A DNA stretch of 64,000 bases, taken from Mesostigma viride (taxonomy: Eukaryota; Streptophyta; Mesostigmatophyceae; Mesostigmatales; Mesostigmataceae). Within the stretch, counting starts at the first letter, position 1. Every line of letters begins with the position of its first letter. The translations under genes were made by a program, and so were the position numbers. Positions 10,256 through 21,682 of this stretch are shown piece after piece. Where the stretch lies: assembly GCA_009746045.1 (NCBI GenBank), contig RPFO01000299.1, forward strand, positions 846,807-910,806, read 5' to 3'. The notes under the pieces are model-generated. The model had not been told where the DNA came from. It did no database searches and saw only the letters and a list, made by a program, of their open reading frames with translations.

Positions 10256-13200
10256 ATGGCGGATTTGAACTGTAGCATAGATGATTTTTTACAGGAGGGG
10301 GCGATCATCTGCCTGGTACCGGGGAGGAGGATGCAAAAGCGTTTGCCAGAAACTTCGCAGCTACAGTAGGCAAAATATCAGCAGACACACCACTTTATTC
10401 AGGATCCAGTAACACTGCCATAGCTAGCGCGTTGGAACTCTTGTCTATACTCGGCAGGCATTCTGCATCGGCTGCCCTAGCGGATGAGGTATTCACTTTC
10501 ATCAGCAAAGTTCTGCCAGCCGGTAATTCTCTTCCAGAAAGTGTAAAAGAAGCCAAGAAAGTCATGAAGGGTTTAGGGTTAGATATGCGTGTATATGACG
10601 CGTGCCCCTGTGAAAAATATATATACAAAACAAAAGAAGTCCAGACCTGCCCTGTATGTAAAAACAATAGATATGAACAATACGAAGATAGAAATGGAGA
10701 GACAGTAACAACAAGAAGGGCACATCGCCAAGTTAGATACTTCCCTCTTATAAATCGTTTCCGCGGATTTTTTAGGATACCCGAGATGTCCAAGGCATTA
10801 CGATATGCTGGAGAAACTGAAAACAAACAAGACGAAGAAGACCCAAACCGGAAAGTCCACGGAATTAAAGGTAAAAGGCGTCCTTGTCGATTTCTTTTCT
10901 GCACGTGCTTTTTGGCTGGCTGTATACGGTTCACCCAACTCATGCTGCATATGTTGTGGTGATTTTGCTGCATATTATAACATTCGGTTGTGCCGCCCGC
11001 ACTTCGGCCGTCCCGTTTACCCACCTCCCTGTTGTATAATTGCGTGCAGATACCCGAGCGATGCTGCACGTCAAGAGATGTTCCCTCAGTTTCGGCTTGA
11101 CCCACGCTTCCTTTTTTTAGCGCTTTGTTTTGATGGAGTATGTCCTAGGTGCTACATGGACCAGCACTCCAGCTGGCCATGTTTCTGTGCAATCTTGAAC
11201 CTGCCTGAATGGGTCTTCATTAACAAACATTTCTGCCCAATGGTGCTTCTGGTGGGAGGGAACAAGAAAGGTAAGGCCCCAAAGAATATGCACATTTTTC
11301 TTGACCTGATTGTAGATGAGCTGGTGAAGATGTGGGATGGGTTTTTCATTTGTGATGTGTTGGATGATGATGAGCATGGTGGGCTCCACCCGGCAAAGAT
11401 TCAAGCACTGCTTTTGTTTACTGTTCACGACTACCCGGGGTTTGGTAAGATGGTAAATATGCCAGACTCCGGGTACGACGGCTGCCTTGTGCACGGCCCT
11501 GCTTGGAAGGGCACCTATGTTTCCCAAGGGCGCATTGTTTTTCTTGGGCATGAGACCTTGCTGCCAGCTGATGACCCCCGTCGCGGTGGCAACGACAAGG
11601 AGGCGCCGCCGACATGACGATGGAAACCTATGTAGAGCACTGCAGAAACAACGGCCGGGAGCCGGAGCCCTTTTGCAGGCTGCCGTACTGGCCTCAACTC
11701 CTCCAACGGCACCTGATCGACGAGTTCCACCTGGGGGCGAACAACCTCTTGCGAGTCGCCAACTCCACTAGCGGTAAGTGCGGTGCTGTCTAGTGTTGTG
11801 TCACTAGTGTTTGTCGCTGTTTTTTTCCTTTTCAACATTTTGTATTTAAGGAGAATTCCATTAGGATTTATTACATGCTGTGGTTCAGTGTGTGTATTAA
11901 GTATTACTAACATTGGTATGCATTTGCGCTTGTATGGCTTTGTTTTCCTTAAATCTGCTGCCAGGGGAAGGTTTGACCTACGCCATTCGGGATCGGCTGA
12001 AGGAGATGAACCTGAACCCGGAGCTGCACATGGAGAAGACCGTGACAACCACCACTGCCATGGATGGCACAATCAAGACAACAACCAGGAGGCGGGGGTT
12101 GCATCCACCCTGCCAGCTCACCTCGCAAGAGAAGGCTGAAGTTATTGGTGAGTGTTTGCTTTTTTCTCCCAACTGTTTTATAGGTATTTGATTCAAGTGC
12201 AATTATTTAGTTTCGCAATTTTTCTTTCTCTGGTTGTGGTTCAGTTTTCCTTTCGCACGCGTTTAGGGTCTTCTCACATTTTCAGTGCAATGTGAACAGT
12301 GCATATTGCAGTACAGTAAACGTTCGACTTGTCACTCTCCATGTTGCATCAAGACTTGCCACTGACTTACACTTGTGGGGTTTACTGTTTTTTTTTTTTT
12401 GTCTCCCACGCAGCCCTGGAGCGCCGAATGAAGGACAGCCTGCCCGACTGCTTCCCGGGTGATATTGTGGGGCTGCTGGCCAATGGCAAGCCAGAGAGAA
12501 AGGCCAAGACTCATGACAAGCTAGAATTGTTTTCGAAGCGCTTACCTGTTTTGCTTAGAGGCCGCCTGCACGCAGACGCAAGAGCTGCCTTTTTGGAAAC
12601 GTCTGCAGCATGGGACTCAATCTTTAGCGGTAGGGTCTTCACTCAGTACGAACTGGACGAGGTAGGTAGGGCTATGTTGAGGTCAATTGTTGCACTTGAG
12701 CGTGTTCTGCCCGCATCCGAAATGTCCAGGTCGGTTCACGCAGCGACACATTTGGCGGGGCAGATTTCAAATGTCGGTCTCCCTGACGGTAGGTCCATGG
12801 CGTGGGGTGAGAGATGCATGAACACAGCGGTTTCTGGCCACATGTCTGCACTCAATGTTGAGCACTCCATGGGCCAGTCCTTCGTCAACTTCGAGGTGCT
12901 GACGCTGCTATCCTACTTCCAGCATCGAGCCACCGGAGTAAGTTGTTTCTTATTTGAAGGTCTTTACTTCTTTCTTGTGTGTGTACATGATGTATAGCAC
13001 CTTGAGTTTGTAATTCTGCATTTACATGAAGCAATGATGGCTCATTTCATTCAGCATGGAAACTCTCCTTGTGTAAAACCTTGATGTTTCTACTCACTCT
13101 CATTTTCAAGGAAAGTGCTCTTTAAATTGAATGCCTTCTGTATTTTTGCTTGGTGTGCTTATCATGTTTTTTTCCAATGCAGGTAAAGACCAAGCACTAT

Positions 13201-14597
13201 GTGTGGGACCTTCTCACCAATGATCCGTCGCGCACCATCGAGCTGGGCAAGCGCTCGGTGAAAGACGGGTACCGGTTTTCTGAGGACGAGATGACGGCGG
13301 CAAGGGATTTGCTGGTAGAAGATGCCCTTCCCAAGGCTGATTACAGCGACCCTGCGAATGGCGACGAGGCCTACTGGTGAGCCTTGTTTTTTGCAAATGC
13401 TACTTACGCCGTCTGCTTTGGTTATTTTAATTCAGTCCTATTGAAAGGCGCCTTGGGATTAGCCATGCAATCATGTTTTACTGTCACAAAGCCAGCCCTA
13501 GTAATTAATATCTAGTTTGTTTGGTTTTACCCATCCGGGTGCCATGATCTTGCCGCCAGTAAAAGCGTCCTGTGTTGTATCTGTTTTTTTTTTTTAATAA
13601 CCAATACTTAATAATAATACTCTTTGCTGGGTTATCGGTGTGCGTTTGTTTGAATGCAGGCGAGATCGCTGTGCTGACACAACGTTCAACGTGCTGGCAT
13701 GGGCATCATTAAACCTGACGCCGCTTGTGCCGCAAGTCATTGTAGCGGCGTGTGGGGGCGTGAAGCGCTACGCGGATTCTTTCCACAAAGTCAGGATCCA
13801 CGGGTTCAACTACCGCACGGAGGCTGCGGACCAATCCCAGGGAAAGCGGCACAAGAATGCGGGAGTTGCGGTGCATGGCCCGGGCGGTGTAGACTTTGGT
13901 TTGATCACACACATTCTGAAGGCCAGGTTAGAGTACCCACGAGGGGCTGGGAATGGCAGCTGTTGTTGAAGGTGGAGCTTTTTGATCGCCTTCATGTCGC
14001 TCACCTGCCCCAGGAGAGGTTGGTGGTCATCAGCAGCGCAAGGCCCCCAGGTCGTCGTGCCTTGTGTTGCCAGGTGCAGTGAGCTCAGTTGGGTATGTCG
14101 TCGATGAATGCTATGCTCCCGAAATGGTGGTAATCCCTGCCAAACTGCCATGGAGCATGGCACACCAGGCGCAATCTGCCCTCAGTAACCATGTGTATCA
14201 CAGCGTGGCAGCAGATTTCCCCACCATGCCGCAGTTTGAAGTGATTGAGGAGGGTGAGCCGATGCCACCGCCTGGTGGCAAGAAGAAAGGCAAGAAGAAG
14301 GGGTCCAAGAAGAAGAAGAAGGTGGCAGCGGCAGACGTAGGTGATGGCGACGTGGTGCGCCGCGCTGGCAAGGCACCTGCTCGAGGGCGCAGCCGCAAGC
14401 GTGGTGCTCCCACAGATGCTGGACCTAGCCAGCCCACCGTTGTAATTGCGGAGGTCCCTATGGCAAAGAGGGCCAGTGGAAGGCAGCGTAAAGCTGTGAA
14501 CTATTGCGACACTAGTGGGGATGACACTATGTCATCAGAAGATGATGTTGATGCAAGCAACCCCTCGGACAGCAATTCTGAAGAAGATGACTATTGA
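10256..14597 (+). pseudogene. CACTA transposase, TNPD / Transposase_21 type
   Basis: Colinear blocks match the En/Spm TNPD family: EAKKVMKGLGLDMRVYDACP, CPVCKNNRYE and RYFPLINRF (exon to 10870); CFDGVCPR, KNMHIFLDLIVDELVKMWDG, LFTVHDYPGFGK and FLGHETLLPADDPRR, then FCRLPYWPQLLQRH (11050-11773); 11965-12147; MAWGERCMN, candidate catalytic Glu, and an ATHL block (12414-12937); 13183-13376; and 13660-14597 with a VELFDRLHVAH block and a Lys-rich, acidic tail. Candidate catalytic Asp residues lie in CFDGVCPR and the HIFLD stretch. Phases agree across the introns from 11774 to 13659. Frame changes occur at a G5 run near 10295, near 11600, and twice after 13940, and the first intron is out of phase, so the copy is probably dead. 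An ATG at 10256 is the best start. Confidence 0.88.
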
Positions 14598-14737
14598 TTT
14601 AATTTGGGCATGACAGCATTGTTTATGGAATGATGTGCTGTTTTATATTGTATGAACCCTATATTGCACCTTTGTGGTGCACCCTATATGCATATCAAAG
14701 TGGTGTTGAGTTTTTTTTCACGTTAAGGACTTAATGA

Positions 14738-14743
14738 AATAAA
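14738..14743 (+). terminator. Poly(A) signal of the transposase gene
   Basis: AATAAA about 140 bp after the last stop codon, just before the right subterminal array. Confidence 0.6.
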
Positions 14744-14754
14744 GCTCGTGATTT

Positions 14755-15091
14755 TTCTCGTGTTACACTCTTGGTGAGAAATTTCTCACCACGTTGACTT
14801 GTGATTTTTCTCGTGTTAGTGATTTTTCTCGTGTTGGTGAGAAACTTCTCAATTTTTTCAACTTTTCTCACTTTTTCTCACTTTTTCTCACCCATTCTCA
14901 CCTTTTTTCTCACTTTAGGGTTTTTTCTCACCCAATCTCACCAAAACCCCTTTTTCTCACCAAAATCTCACCCTGGTGAGATTTTGTTGCCTAGCGTTTG
15001 CGGAAAAAAATTGAGATTTTTCTCACTTTTCTCACCTTTTTTCTCAAAGGGGTGAGAAAATTGAGGGTTTTTGAGAATTTTCTCAGAAACT
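14755..15091 (-). repeat. Subterminal array, right end of CACTA 1
   Basis: TTTCTCAC repeats mirror the left array. A near-perfect palindrome (14962-14985, AAAATCTCACC and its complement around CT) corresponds to the 28-bp one on the left. Confidence 0.8.
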
Positions 15092-15103
15092 GAGTTCCTA
15101 GTG
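15092..15103 (-). repeat. Terminal inverted repeat, right end of CACTA 1
   Basis: GAGTTCCTAGTG, the exact complement of 5590-5601, followed by the CA duplication at 15104-15105. Confidence 0.92.
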
Positions 15104-15690
15104 CAGCGCTGGCAGGGGCGGCGGTGGCAGCTGTGGAACTCCCAGCGACCGCGGCGCGCACGGCAGCGCCGGCAGGGGCGGCGCCGGCAGCGGTGGCACT
15201 CCCAGCGACCGCGGCGCGCGGGGCAGCGCTGGCAGGGGCGGCGGTGGCAGCGGTGGAACTCCCAGCGACCGCGGCGCGCACGGCAGCGCCGGCAGGGGCG
15301 GCGCCGGCAGCGGTGGCACTCCCATGCAGCGACCGCGGCGCGCGGGGCAGCGCCGGCAGGGGCGGCGGTGGCAGCGGTGGCACTCCCAGCGACCGCGGCG
15401 CGCACGGCAGCGCCGGCAGCGGTGGCACTCCCAGCGACCGCGGCGCGTGCGGCAGCGCCGGCAGGGGCGGCAGTGGCAGCGGTGGCACTCCCAGCGACCG
15501 CGGCGCGTGCGGCAGCGCCGGCAGGGGCGGCAGTGGCAGCGGTGGCACTCCCAGCGACCGCGGCGCGTGCGGCAGCGCCGGCAGGGGCGGCAGTGGCAGC
15601 GGTGGCACTCCCAGCGACCGCGGCGCGCGGGGCAGCGCCGGCAGGGGCGGCGCCAGCAGCGGTGGCACTCCCAGCGACCGCGGCACGACG
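15104..15690 (-). repeat. 60-bp coding minisatellite, right fragment
   Basis: About ten units containing CACTCCCAGCGACCGCGGCG, coding for Ala-rich repeats on the minus strand. Units vary between GCGCGG and GCGTGC forms in blocks, consistent with local duplication. Confidence 0.92.
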
Positions 15691-17722
15691 AGAAACGGCG
15701 GTCGCAACAGCCGTGGCAGATGCATCGAGAACCTTGACCACGTCAGCAGACTTCACCCAACGGCCAAGGTTCGGGTCGATGCAGCCGTCCAGCCATTCCG
15801 TGAAATTGTAGGCTGCCTTGATTTCCTGTGTCAAGATGGTGGAAAAAGAAAGCGAAGTCCAAGGGTAGCATTAAGTCACACAATGACAATTGATACATTA
15901 TTCTGCATGGCATAGGAAAAAGGAATCAGCATAACAACAATGTCATGTCGTGAGGAAACCACATAATTGCTTTATACAATACCCACAAACAAACATGTTA
16001 CCTTGGACATGGGGGGCTTGGGGTTGATGAGAGCCATGCTCGCGTTCGGCCCTTTCTTCCAGAAGTGGTCGAAGGCGTCCCCAAGGCCGTTGAGGACATC
16101 CTTGAATGTCGCCATTGTGACCGGGGCAAGGTCAGAGACCTTGCTTGTTCTTCATGCCAGCAAACCAACGGCACCACCACCCAAAACGCTGGTCTACATC
16201 GTTATGAGTGTGCCCCGGAGGTAAACGGCAGAGGCGAATGCGTTTGAAGAGCCTACGCACAATTAGGAAGCTTAATAATCCCATCATGACCTCCTCATTC
16301 ATATTATCCCCTCCCCCATCCATTTGGAGGACGAGGGTGTCAGGGAGGCCATAGTTTCTTAGCTCTTCGTCAGGAGAATTCAGCCACGGTTAATTGCTCC
16401 TCGCACACGTCTCAACCAACTGGTGCACAAGAACTGTCGCCGTTATCCGCCCGCTATTACCCGGCACCTCTGGATTGCTAACCCATGGATATACCACCCA
16501 GAAAAATGTCCTCGCGCCATGTAATATTGAGCAAATCAATTGGTAAGGGATGTGGAGCTTACGGCTGCCGAGCCATTCTTTAGAGGCAGCACCTCTGGTG
16601 GGTATTCTTGAGTTTAGCGAGCGCGTCCATAGCTATAGATAAGAAGCGGCCAATGGCGCCCTCATGCCGCCTACCATAATACGCAAAGCGCTCACTCTTG
16701 AAAAAATCATTGTGGTCAGCTATAGCTTTTCCTTTGCCTCTGCCCATTTCTTTTGGTCTGTGGTGCGCCAGAACAATATTGCATCTTTATATTTCCTGCA
16801 TGCAGTGTGAGCATTCGCCCATTACCTTGGATCTATACTTTTCGATCCTGACTTGTGTGTTGACTATGACCAAGCGAAATATCTTCCTGAATAGACTCTC
16901 CCCGACTGTAGGCTCCCCATAGCTGTCCTTCTCAGCCTTGTACTCGCTGTAAAGAGTCTTTTTGCAGGGCTCCTCCACTATACTAGCTCCATCCCGTGGG
17001 TCCTTCTCAACCGCAGGTCTCAACCAACGCCGGATCCACAACTCGCACACAGCCTTCGCCTCCTCCATAAACGTAGAAAATGAAAAAAGCGCACGACGCT
17101 TGGAGCCCGGTTTGTGCTGTGCGAGAGTGCTACCGAGCTCAAGGTCGTAGTCGTCGTCGTCGTCGATCACAGGATCAGGCTTGACAGTCGTCTTTACAGC
17201 AAGGTGCCAACTGTGCGTGTTGATGTGCAAAGCATGACGGAACGCCGACTCGCACATGCGATAGTAAAAAGGGATTGGTTCTGGCCCGCCAATGGTCTCG
17301 TTGCCTTGGATGATGAAACGATAATCTTCATGCAGCCTATACCGCTTGTGACGGTTGGCCACTCCTGGTATTGGTCTTTCTCTTTGACCCGCCAGTCTCA
17401 GCTGCGTTGTTATAAACTCCTTTCTATCAGCCGGACACTTAGTCCAAAAGTCAGTCCGCATTGCGCACAACTCGTCACAGTTGACCTTATCGAGGCATCG
17501 CCGACCACATTTGCACACCTGCGCGCGCGTGCTTCGTGACAGATCACTGCGCAAGCATGCGTCTGTTGTGCATTTTGCCAGCACCTCTGCCGCAGATAAC
17601 CTGGCCCCGGCGCGCTTCACCATCGCAAAAACAACGCAACCGATGGCAACAATAGAAAGAAGAATCCACAGAAGGCCCCCATCTGCGCCATTCTTCTCCA
17701 TAGCCATGCTGAAACGTGCCAT
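15104..17722 (-). pseudogene. DUF7869-type gene, upstream half
   Basis: The start is ATG at 17722. Exon 1 (to about 16787) has a membrane-like segment (LLWILLSIVAIGCVVFAMVK), a cysteine-rich block (CKCGRRCLDKVNCDELC), FWTKCPADRKEFITTQLRL, and GESLFRKIF. Then come, in changing frames, a Cys pair, an FFKSERFAYYG block, LVLQMDGGGDNMNEEVMMG and LPPGHTHNDVDQRF (16323-16160). The order Cys-rich, R..F(W) block, D..xxN, GHTHxDxDQ is that of DUF7869-containing proteins, which I take to be transposon-related (family knowledge and inference). Exons near 16130-16010 and from about 15822 lead into the Ala-rich minisatellite where the CACTA element interrupts. Frame changes at 16700-16350 suggest decay. 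Confidence 0.6.
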
Positions 17723-18440
17723 GGCCGAAAGATGCAGCGAAAACTAATTGATCAGCAGTCGTTTGCAATACACCGCCCCCCCCGCCCTCGCTTGCAATGC
17801 CAAACAGACCTTCCTCCCCGGGTTCCCGACAGCTGTCGGAAACCCGGGGTCATGGCGATCTACAGTTGGGGACTAGATGTGACTCATGAATAAATCCCCG
17901 CCTGGTTGGGGAATGAGCACGAGCTGTAAATTATGGAAGGCATAGGCCGATCGTGCATGAGCGCTCGCACCTGCTTCGTCTTGGTTGTCAACGGTTACGT
18001 GGGTGTCACCGGTTACGCTTTGGACTGGAGGCCCAAATTGCTCGGGTGTCACGGTGTCAACGGTTACGATTGAATTAAAATTATATTTTAATTACCGGGT
18101 AACCGTTGACACCGTGACACCCGAGCAATTTGGGCCTCCAGTCCAAAGCGTAACCGGTGACACCCACGTAACCGTTGACAACCAAGACGAGTTGAGTTGA
18201 GTTGAACAGTGAACACTCAACTCAACGCATTTTTCTGAGAGTTGACGAACTAATACACGCAGATAAATGTGTTATATGGCATTCATGGGTGTCGGCACGG
18301 TCGTCTGAATAGTACATCATATTTATAGCTGCCGGAGCAGGGCTGGAGGTTGATTTTACTCGATTTTGTACGATATATGATTCGGCAGATTCGCTATAAT
18401 AGATGGCCGGCCTGAGATGAAGTAGCTTGGAATGGATATA
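17723..18440. promoter_or_regulatory. Divergent promoter region between the DUF7869-type gene and the coiled-coil gene
   Basis: About 720 bp separate two head-to-head genes. It contains the 91-bp-arm hairpin and a second small inverted repeat (GTTGAGTTGAG / CTCAACTCAAC, about 18190-18224). Its role as a shared promoter is inferred from position. Confidence 0.45.
17977..18189. repeat. Perfect 91-bp inverted repeat (foldback / MITE-like)
   Basis: Arms 17977-18067 and 18099-18189 are exact complements around a 31-bp AT-rich loop that is itself partly palindromic (AATTAAAATTATATTTTAATT-like). The arms contain GGTTACG and GGTGTCAC motifs that also make up the arrays at 21260-21580/53398-54072 and 55020-55820. 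Confidence 0.93.
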
Positions 18441-20714
18441 TCAGCTATAGCGAACAAGATCTCATTGCGGAAGATGTCAAGGCAGTTGAGTCGGATGCGG
18501 AACACATTGCACACACAGCGGATGGTGCGATTGAGGGTGACGAGGCCAAGAACGGGCAGGCTCACGGCTCGGGTGACAGCAGGAAGGAGATAAACAACGC
18601 TGCTGAAAACGATGCATCCGTAGTTGACACGCAGGGCCAAATTTGCCATGTAGTGTCGGGGGTCCACGTCCCCGGGGCTTGTAAGGAGCTAGAAAGAAGG
18701 GCCGAAGAGTCGGATTCACATGAGGAGGCCACGCCTTCTCATGAGGAAAGACAAGGGAGTGCACGGACCAAGCAGGACAGACAAACGGTAAATGTTAATT
18801 ATCTGCCGGCACTAACAGTATCCGTAGTCTAGCAATCGTTGACATGTTCATACGCTTGAGCTACTGGCTTACTGCCTATCAACCTTGCTTCGTTGCATTG
18901 CTAATGGTTTGTCAGTCACTGCAGACACAACCAGCAACCTGCTTGGTGAAATACGATACCTGGTTGGCCTCGCACACAAGAAAGGCCGACAGTACTGTTG
19001 CTCGTGGCCAACGAGGCCTCACGGTCATCCGGATTATACCCCTGGGTGGATCTCTTCCAGAGGGATTCACCTTGGATGAGGGGGATTATACCTTGACAGT
19101 GCCTGAGTCAGAGCTCATACCAGCTTCAGATTTCCACAAGGTGCCACCGGCGAAAGGGATGAATGGCCACCTAATCAGCAAGTCTGGGTTCCCAACGCAG
19201 CATCTCACGTGTGTCACCATGGGCAGCACCCAAAAGCCAACAACCTTCTCGATTGGAAGTGTATGTTCCTTCAGTGGACTCGACGAGACGAAGTTACTGC
19301 GTGAGCTAGGTGCGGTGGCTGCCCGTGATGTTGTTCAACGGGTGGTCATTATCGCCCTCATACGTTTGCGAAACCAGAGTGAGAGCCGAGGCCAGCCCAC
19401 ATGGGCAGCACTGGTGCGCCCTATCTATGGCTATAAAGGCCGTGAAGCAGGGATCTGGGAGGTTACCACCTCCGGAGAAATACATGCTGCATGGTGCTAC
19501 CCATCCCGCCTGCGTGTCGATGCTGATGCAACGGCTTTACTCCATGCACGATACATCTAGCGCCACTTTGGTGGAGGCCGTGAAGGGAGCAGCGTCATTG
19601 CTGACTCGCGACGAAGCGCGCGTAAAGACACTGCTGGACTCCATGTCAAAGAAGAAAGGAGATGGCTACTGTGTAAGTACATGCCTTTTACCCCATTGAA
19701 TGCCGCCATTATGAAGGAATCGGGTATTTGTCTGCCAACTACAAGCTTTTCATGTCCATATCATTGATAGTTGCATTTTTATGCCACATCTATGCACGCG
19801 CTTGCAATATTTATCCCTCCGTGCAGGTGCTTGCTGTCAAGCCGGCCCGCAAGCCCGGGAAAGGAGCGGCAGGGGCGGAGGATGGAGAACGAGAAGCGGA
19901 AGAAGGAGAAGCAGCCGAAGCAGCAACAGAAGAAGAAGACGACCAAGAAGAGGAGGAGGAAGAAGAAGGAGGAGGAGGAGAACATGGTGGGCACGGTGGG
20001 ATGTCGTACGAGCTCGATGAGGAGGACGGCGGCGAAGAGGCTGGCGAGAGGGCTTATGCCAGCAGCGAAGGCGAATCCCCTCTTCTAAAAAAGCGTGCAA
20101 AGAGCAGCAAAGGGGCGCAGAACAAGCGGCAAAAACCAAGTCATGCTGCACGTGCACTCGACATGGGCAACGTGACGGGGCCGACCCGGCAAGCCTCCTG
20201 GCCCGCAAAACCCCCGGCGAATTGGCTGCGGCCACTAGAGGCAAGAGTGACATTGCTAGAGAAAAAAATGGCGGCGGCGGAAGGCAAGGTCACCAAACTT
20301 GAGAATGAGGTGGGGATCGACGCCTCAGCAAGGCCCGCTGGAAGACAACGGCGCGGTGGAGCCACGCCTTTGACACTTGTAGCAAGGGTGACCAAAGTGG
20401 AGACACAATTCGCAGCGCTGGAACCCGCAGCTGGAGAGCCGCCTACCAAGGCACGGGGGCATGCCAAGGATTCTGCAGATCCGGCCATCACAAAGCTCCA
20501 AGATGACTTGGCAGCCCTAAGGGCAAGGGTGGATGCACTGGAGCGCGTCCCTACCGTCCCAAAGACAAGTTCAGCAGTGCCGGCTATCGACACCAAGGAG
20601 CCGTGGGAGCGGGAGAGCTCCTTTCCAGCAAAGCAACTCAGTTTCCCGGAACAAGCTGACTGTCACGCGAGATTACAACACGGTCCCCGCGTCAGCCGCC
20701 GCCCCCACGAGGGA

Positions 20715-21242
20715 AGTACGCCGACAGTGGGGGACAATGGAGCGGGGGGGAGGGGCGCGGTGGGGGCAGTGGGCAGCGCGACGCGCCCCCGCAAGGGAAC
20801 TACGCCGGCAGTGGGGGACCATGGAGCGGGGGGGACTCCGGCAGGGGCGCAGCGGGGGCAGTGGGCAGCGCGACGCGCCCCCGCAAGGGAACTACGCCGG
20901 CAGTGGGGGACCATGGAGCGGGGGGGATGGGCGCAGCGGGGGCAGTGGGCAGCGCGACGCGCCCCCGCAAGGGAACTACGCCGGCAGTGGGGGACCATGG
21001 AGCGGGGGGGAGGGGCGCGGCGGGGGCAGCGGGCAGCGCGACGCGCCCCCGCAAGGGAACTATGCCGGCAGTTGGGGACAATGGAGCGGGGGGGAGGGGC
21101 GCAGCGGGGGCAGCGGGCAGCGCGACGCGCCCCCGCAAGGGAACTATGCCGGCAATGGTGGACAGTGGAGCGGGGGGGAGGGACGCAGCGGGGGCAGCGG
21201 GCAGCGCGATGCGCCCCCGCAAGGAAACTACGCCGGCAGTGG
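20715..21242 (+). repeat. 84-bp coding minisatellite, left part
   Basis: About six units, each with GGGAACTACGCCGGCAGTGG and a run of 6-8 G. Run length varies between units and shifts the reading frame. Confidence 0.9.
21241..21242. repeat. Target-site duplication GG (left) of CACTA 2
   Basis: GG at 21241-21242 and 54089-54090. Removing the element and one GG leaves five G after CAGT, exactly as in intact units (for example CGGCAGTGGGGGACC). Confidence 0.7.
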
Positions 21243-21258
21243 CACTAGGAGTTAATTT

Positions 21259-21600
21259 GAAGCCCCCGTAACCTGTCCGGTAACTTCGACGCCCCCGTAA
21301 CCTGCCCGGTAACTTCGACGGGGCAGGTTACGGGTCCGTATTCGTTGGCGGTTTAGGTTACCGGACCGGTTACGGTACCATTCGGAATATTGGCCCCGAG
21401 ATTCGGTACGGCCCAATAACTGGGCCGGTTATGTTTACGGGGGCGTGAACGGCTTCGGTTCAGGTTACGTTGGGGTATACGGGACGGGTCAGGTAGTGGG
21501 TACGGCGCCATAGCTGCTCCAATATTAGGTACTGGGCTGGTTACGGGGCCGTTATCGTTAACTGGATCGTAAACCGCGACATAGCTGGCTAGCTACGCAT
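21259..21600 (+). repeat. Subterminal GTTAC/GTAAC array, left end of CACTA 2
   Basis: Roughly every 20-30 bp a CCCCCGTAACC, GGTTACGGG or GGTAAC motif occurs, in both orientations. Same motif family as at the right end. Confidence 0.75.
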
Positions 21601-21682
21601 GCACACTGTGGAAGACGTAGAAGACGACGAAGACATTGGTAATTAAGTCTTTCGCAGTCAGGACAGCCTCTGTTGTGTATCG

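Larger units (their letters stand above)
5590..15103 (+). mobile_element. CACTA (En/Spm-type) DNA transposon, 9514 bp
   Basis: The ends are perfect 12-bp inverted repeats, CACTAGGAACTC at 5590-5601 and its complement at 15092-15103, flanked by a CA duplication. Subterminal GTGAGAAA arrays lie inside both ends in opposite orientation. The interior has a TNPD-like transposase (plus) and a divergently transcribed accessory gene (minus), the two-gene layout known from En/Spm elements. Several frame changes and stops in both genes suggest this copy is no longer autonomous. It sits inside a coding minisatellite of the minus-strand DUF7869-type gene. Confidence 0.92.
18441..21242 (+). pseudogene. 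Coiled-coil and Gly/Arg-rich repeat gene, upstream part (interrupted by the giant element)
   Basis: Exon 18441-18787 (acceptor ATATCAG) reads EQDLIAEDVKAVESDAEHIA and onward, acidic and His-containing. It joins in phase 0 to the exon from 18925 (TQPATCLVKYDTWLASHTRK..). A frame change near 19540 precedes TLVEAVKGAASLLTRDEARV. After the intron 19678-19826 comes a strongly acidic segment, a basic KKRAKSSKGAQNKRQK stretch, and three coiled-coil segments (LEARVTLLEKKMAAAEGKV; LVARVTKVETQFAALE; LQDDLAALRARVDALERV). From about 20700 an 84-bp unit encodes a 28-residue repeat with GSGQRDAPPQGNYAGS. At 21242 the coding repeat is cut by CACTA element 2 and resumes at 54089. The true start is not resolved. 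It may be a transposon accessory gene rather than a host gene. Confidence 0.55.

Noticed and set aside
15071-15915. Plus-strand frames in the 60-bp minisatellite
   Set aside because: Mirror image of the repeat. Only the minus frame leads into non-repeat coding exons.
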